From contig CAUJDF010000058.1 in the NCBI GenBank assembly GCA_963169045.1, forward strand, positions 1-64,000: DNA of 64,000 bases, read 5' to 3'. This DNA comes from Myxococcota bacterium (lineage in GTDB: Bacteria > Myxococcota_A > Bradymonadia > UBA7976 > UBA1532). The notes beneath the pieces were generated by a model, which worked only from the letters and a program-made list of their open reading frames with translations, searched no databases and was not told the DNA's origin. A program made the translations under genes and the position numbers. Shown here piece by piece: positions 61,064 to 64,000 of the stretch (positions within the stretch are counted from its first letter, which is position 1; every line of letters begins with the position of its first letter).

Positions 61064-63733
61064 TCAGCCCTCGCCGGCGGCGAGCGCCGCGATGCGCTCG
61101 CGGCTGCCGGTGAGCTTGGCGAGCGTCTCGCGCAGCTCCACCTGCTTCTCGTTCTCCTTCTGCACGACCGCCGGTGGCGCCTTCGAGACGAACTCGGGGT
61201 TGCCGAGCTTGCGCGCGACGATCTCGAGGTCCTTCTCGGCCTTGGCGATCGCCTTCTCGAGACGGCCGAGCTCCTCCTGCAGGTCGATCAGGCCGGCGAG
61301 GGGCACGTGCACCTCGACCGCGCCGACGAGCTGCATCGCCGCGCCCTTGGGCCGCTCGCCCCCGACTTCGACGGCGAGCGACGCGGTGCGCCCCAGGCGC
61401 TCGAGCAGGACGCGCTCGCCCTCGAGCAGCGAGCGGGCGGCCTCGTCAGGCGCCCGCAGCACCGTCGGCACCGGCTGACCCGCGGGGATGCCCAGCTCGC
61501 CGCGGATGTTGCGCACCGCGGTGACGATGCCCATCAGCATCGCCATGTCCGCCTCGGCCTCCTCGTCGCGGGCGAAGGCACCCACCCGCGGGAAGTCGGC
61601 GATCATCAGCGCCTCGGGCCGGTCTTTGCCGAGCGGCAGCTTCTGCCAGATCTCCTCGGACGCGAACGGAATGATCGGGTGCAGGAGCCGCAGCGAGGTG
61701 TCGAGCGCCTGGACGAGCGTCCACTGCGCCCCCCGCTTCGCCTCGGCGTCCTCACCGTACAGGCGCGGCTTCGCCAGCTCGATGTACCAATCGCACAGCT
61801 CGCTCCAGAAGAACTGGTACATGGTCATCGCCGCCTCGTTCAGGGCGAAGCCTTCCAGTGCCTTCTGCACCTGCTCCACGGCGCGGTCGAGCCGGCTCAG
61901 GATCCAGCGGTCCGTACGCTCGAGGCGGTCCGGCGGCGGCGCATCGGCGTCGAAACCTTCCAGCGTGAGCAGCGCGAAGCGGCTGGCGTTCCAGATCTTG
62001 TTGATGAAGTTGCGGTTCGTCTCGACGGACTTGATCCCGAGCTTGATGTCTCGGCCCTGGCCTGCCAGCGAGGCGAGCGTGAACCGCAGCGAGTCGGCGC
62101 CGAGATCGCGGGACACGTCGAGCGGGTCGATGACGTTGCCCTTCGTCTTCGACATCTTCTGGCCGTGCTCGTCGCGCACCATCGCGTGCAGGAACACGGT
62201 GCTGAACGGCACCTCGCCCATGAAGTGGATGCCCATCATCATCATGCGGGCGACCCAGAAGAACAGGATGTCGAACCCGGTCTCCATGACCGTTCCCGGG
62301 TAGAACGTGCGGAGATCGAGGGTGTCGTCGGGCCAGCCGAGGGTGCTGAAGGGCCACAGGCCGCTCGAGAACCACGTGTCGAGCACGTCAGGGTCGCGCT
62401 CGATGCGTGCGGAGCCGCACTTCGCGCAGGCGGCCGGATCGGCACGCGAGACGGTCACCTCCTGGCAGTCGGCGCAGTACCACGCGGGGATCTGGTGGCC
62501 CCACCAGAGCTGACGGGAGATGCACCAGTCCTGGATGTTGTCCATCCAGTGGAACCAGGTCTTCTCCCACATCTCGGGCAGGATGACCGTGCGCCGATCG
62601 CGGACGGCCGCCGAGGCCTCGTCGGCGAGCGGCTTCGCCTTGACGTACCACTGCTTCGAGAGCATCGGCTCGACGACGGTGCCGCTGCGCTGGCACGTGC
62701 CGACGTTGAGCTTGTGCGGCTCGATCTTCACCAGCAGGCCGGCGGCCTCGAGGTCGCGCACGATCTGCTCGCGCGCGGCGAAGCGGTCCAGGCCGCGGTA
62801 CTTCTCGGGCGCGTTCGCGTTGAGCTTCGCGTCGAGATCGAGCACCGAGATCATCGGCAGGCCGTGGCGCCTGCCGGTCTCGAAGTCGTTGAAGTCGTGG
62901 GCCGGCGTCACCTTGACCGCGCCGGTGCCGAACGCCGGGTCGACGAGGATCGCGTCGGCGACGATCGGGATGCGCCGGCCGGTGAGCGGCAGAGAAATCA
63001 TCTTGCCGATCAAGTGCTTGTAACGCGGATCGTCGGGGTGCACCGCGACCGCCGTGTCGCCGAGCATCGTCTCGGGGCGCGTCGTCGCCACCACCAGGCG
63101 CTCGTCGCTGTCGGCCACCGGGTAGGCGATGTGCCACAGGGAGCCGTCGCGCTCCTCGTAGACCACCTCGAGGTCGGAGAGCACCGTCTGGCAGCCCACC
63201 GACCAGTTGATCAGTCGCTCGCCGCGGTAGACCAGGCCCTCTTCGTACAGGCGCACGAAGACCTCGCGCACCGCGCGCGACAGGCCCTCGTCCATCGTGA
63301 AGCGCTCGCGGCTCCAGTCGACCGACGAGCCGAGCGCCTCCATCTGCTTCGTGATGCGGGCGTGGTAGACGGCCTTCCACTCCCACACCTTCTCGATGAA
63401 CGCGTCCCGGCCGAGGTCGAGGCGGCTCTGCCCCTGCTTCGCCAGCTCGCGCTCGACGACCATCTGCGTGGCGATGCCCGCGTGGTCGGTGCCCGGCAGC
63501 CACAACGCGTTGTAGCCGCACATGCGCTTCCAGCGGACGAGCGTGTCCTGGATCGTGGCGACGAGCGCGTGCCCCATGTGCAGGCTGCCGGTGACGTTCG
63601 GCGGCGGCAGCATGATCACGTAGGGCGGCTTCTCGCTCGGCGCCTCGGCCTGGAAGTAACCGGCCGCCTTCCACTGGGCGTACCAGCGCGGCTCGACGTC
63701 GCGGTGGTCGTAGTTCTTGCTGAGCTCGCTCAT
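61064..63733 (-). CDS. valS: Valyl-tRNA synthetase, 889 aa
   Basis: Class I synthetase that charges tRNA-Val and edits mis-activated Thr. Start ATG 63733 with GGAGAGG upstream. The HIGH motif is PPPNVTGSLHMGHA; the CP1 editing domain has VVATTRPETMLGDTAVAVHPDD; GHQIPAW and FSSGLWPFSTLGWPD follow; the KMSKS motif is KMSKTKG. A C-terminal coiled coil (LQEELGRLEKAIAKAEKDLE) ends the protein. Length is typical. It converges on the MYXO-CTERM gene with 23 bp between stops. Confidence 0.97.
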   Translation of the reverse strand: MSELSKNYDHRDVEPRWYAQWKAAGYFQAEAPSEKPPYVIMLPPPNVTGSLHMGHALVATIQDTLVRWKRMCGYNALWLPGTDHAGIATQMVVERELAKQGQSRLDLGRDAFIEKVWEWKAVYHARITKQMEALGSSVDWSRERFTMDEGLSRAVREVFVRLYEEGLVYRGERLINWSVGCQTVLSDLEVVYEERDGSLWHIAYPVADSDERLVVATTRPETMLGDTAVAVHPDDPRYKHLIGKMISLPLTGRRIPIVADAILVDPAFGTGAVKVTPAHDFNDFETGRRHGLPMISVLDLDAKLNANAPEKYRGLDRFAAREQIVRDLEAAGLLVKIEPHKLNVGTCQRSGTVVEPMLSKQWYVKAKPLADEASAAVRDRRTVILPEMWEKTWFHWMDNIQDWCISRQLWWGHQIPAWYCADCQEVTVSRADPAACAKCGSARIERDPDVLDTWFSSGLWPFSTLGWPDDTLDLRTFYPGTVMETGFDILFFWVARMMMMGIHFMGEVPFSTVFLHAMVRDEHGQKMSKTKGNVIDPLDVSRDLGADSLRFTLASLAGQGRDIKLGIKSVETNRNFINKIWNASRFALLTLEGFDADAPPPDRLERTDRWILSRLDRAVEQVQKALEGFALNEAAMTMYQFFWSELCDWYIELAKPRLYGEDAEAKRGAQWTLVQALDTSLRLLHPIIPFASEEIWQKLPLGKDRPEALMIADFPRVGAFARDEEAEADMAMLMGIVTAVRNIRGELGIPAGQPVPTVLRAPDEAARSLLEGERVLLERLGRTASLAVEVGGERPKGAAMQLVGAVEVHVPLAGLIDLQEELGRLEKAIAKAEKDLEIVARKLGNPEFVSKAPPAVVQKENEKQVELRETLAKLTGSRERIAALAAGEG

Positions 63734-63825
63734 GGGGCCTCTCCAGCGGCCGGCGCGGCCGCCGTTGGCTGAAGGTCGAAGATGCGCGGGATGCGAACGA
63801 GGTGGGAGGCGCCCGGCGCGACCGG

Positions 63826-64000
63826 TCAGTCCTGCGCCAGGCGCTCGCGTACGACGCGGGCGATCTCTTCTTTGAGGAGGGCCTCGGCCAGGGACGGCAC
63901 GACCTCCCACACGATGCGCTCGATCACGTCCTTGGCCACGGCGGCCACGGCCTCGCGCAGCGCGTCCTCGCCGACGCTCACCGGGCCGGCGGGCTCGGCG
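63826..64000 (-). CDS. C-terminal end of a gene with response-regulator-associated tail (5' end outside window)
   Basis: Only the last 57 codons are present, ending in TGA at 63826. The visible text includes ALREAVAAVAKDVIERIVWEVVP, then LAEALLKEEIARVVRERLAQD. This is the amphipathic helical tail (IVWEVVPxLAE) often found at the C terminus of deltaproteobacterial response regulators and zinc-ribbon signalling proteins. No catalytic motif can be seen. Upstream of valS on the same strand with a 92-bp gap that contains a GCGGCC/GGCCGC inverted repeat. Confidence 0.6.
   Translation of the reverse strand, partial: AEPAGPVSVGEDALREAVAAVAKDVIERIVWEVVPSLAEALLKEEIARVVRERLAQD

Noticed and set aside
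63753-63769. Inverted repeat upstream of valS as a T-box riboswitch
   Set aside because: Only a short GCGGCC/GGCCGC stem is present; no T-box sequence or specifier loop is visible.
60359-63772. 1137-codon plus-strand open frame across valS
   Set aside because: Antisense of valS, with implausible composition; valS motifs are complete on the minus strand.

Overview
The window is very GC-rich and densely packed, and reads as chromosomal DNA of a myxobacterium-like organism (phylum Myxococcota, formerly Deltaproteobacteria). Direct pointers are a protein ending in a MYXO-CTERM sorting tail (59226-61040), an AgmX/GltJ-type protein with zinc ribbon, GYF and AgmX/PglI C-terminal domains (56317-58467), a Ser/Thr kinase with the HRDVSPSN catalytic loop common in this group, many small lipoproteins with Gly/Ala-rich linkers, and a DUF1592-type/DUF1552 gene pair. 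I see no tRNA, rRNA, CRISPR array, insertion sequence or prophage.

Layout. 1-6420: the end of an Ala/Glu-repeat protein, a small coupled gene, and a large RNase E/G with a repeat-filled tail. 6640-9971 (minus): metzincin-type lipoprotein protease, HEAT-like protein and cupredoxin-like protein in one operon. 10000-12672 (minus): an acidic protein and a Ser/Thr kinase. 12810-15861: a coupled glycan cassette (FAD mutase-like enzyme, GT2 transferase, polysaccharide deacetylase). 15855-18495 (minus): predicted outer-membrane barrel and membrane protein. 18575-21953: lipoprotein, MltD-like lytic transglycosylase, MoeA. 22075-26706 (minus): membrane sulfatase-like protein, two-TM protein, SH3b/barrel protein. 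26835-31634: small envelope genes, DedA, a YIP1-like zinc-finger membrane protein and ffh. 31988-36131 (minus): secreted DUF1592-type, DUF1552 and DUF5648 proteins. 36288-37106: two small secreted proteins.

37215-43749 is a tight six-gene operon: a lid-less Hsp70, a pseudo-receiver/J-domain fusion, uppS, cdsA, an RseP-type protease with three PDZ-like modules, and tsaB. It joins an unusual chaperone pair to core envelope-lipid and envelope-stress genes and is the most interesting region of the window. 44108-45970 is a GH13-like secreted protein. 45974-48460 (minus) is rplM-rpsI-argC-fxsA, divergent from pssA and an HD-GYP gene. 50226-56306 is a TPR lipoprotein, a phosphodiester-glycosidase-like protein and a secreted alpha/beta hydrolase. 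The window ends with the AgmX-like gene, a small membrane protein, the MYXO-CTERM protein, valS and a gene cut by the window edge.

Four-base GTGA or ATGA stop/start overlaps link genes at ten junctions. Several promoters put the -10 box only 6-9 bases before the start codon, which suggests leaderless transcripts (pssA, 27325-27519, 17854-18495, perhaps 27618-28367). All functional calls come from reading the sequence and recalling family motifs; no database search was run.
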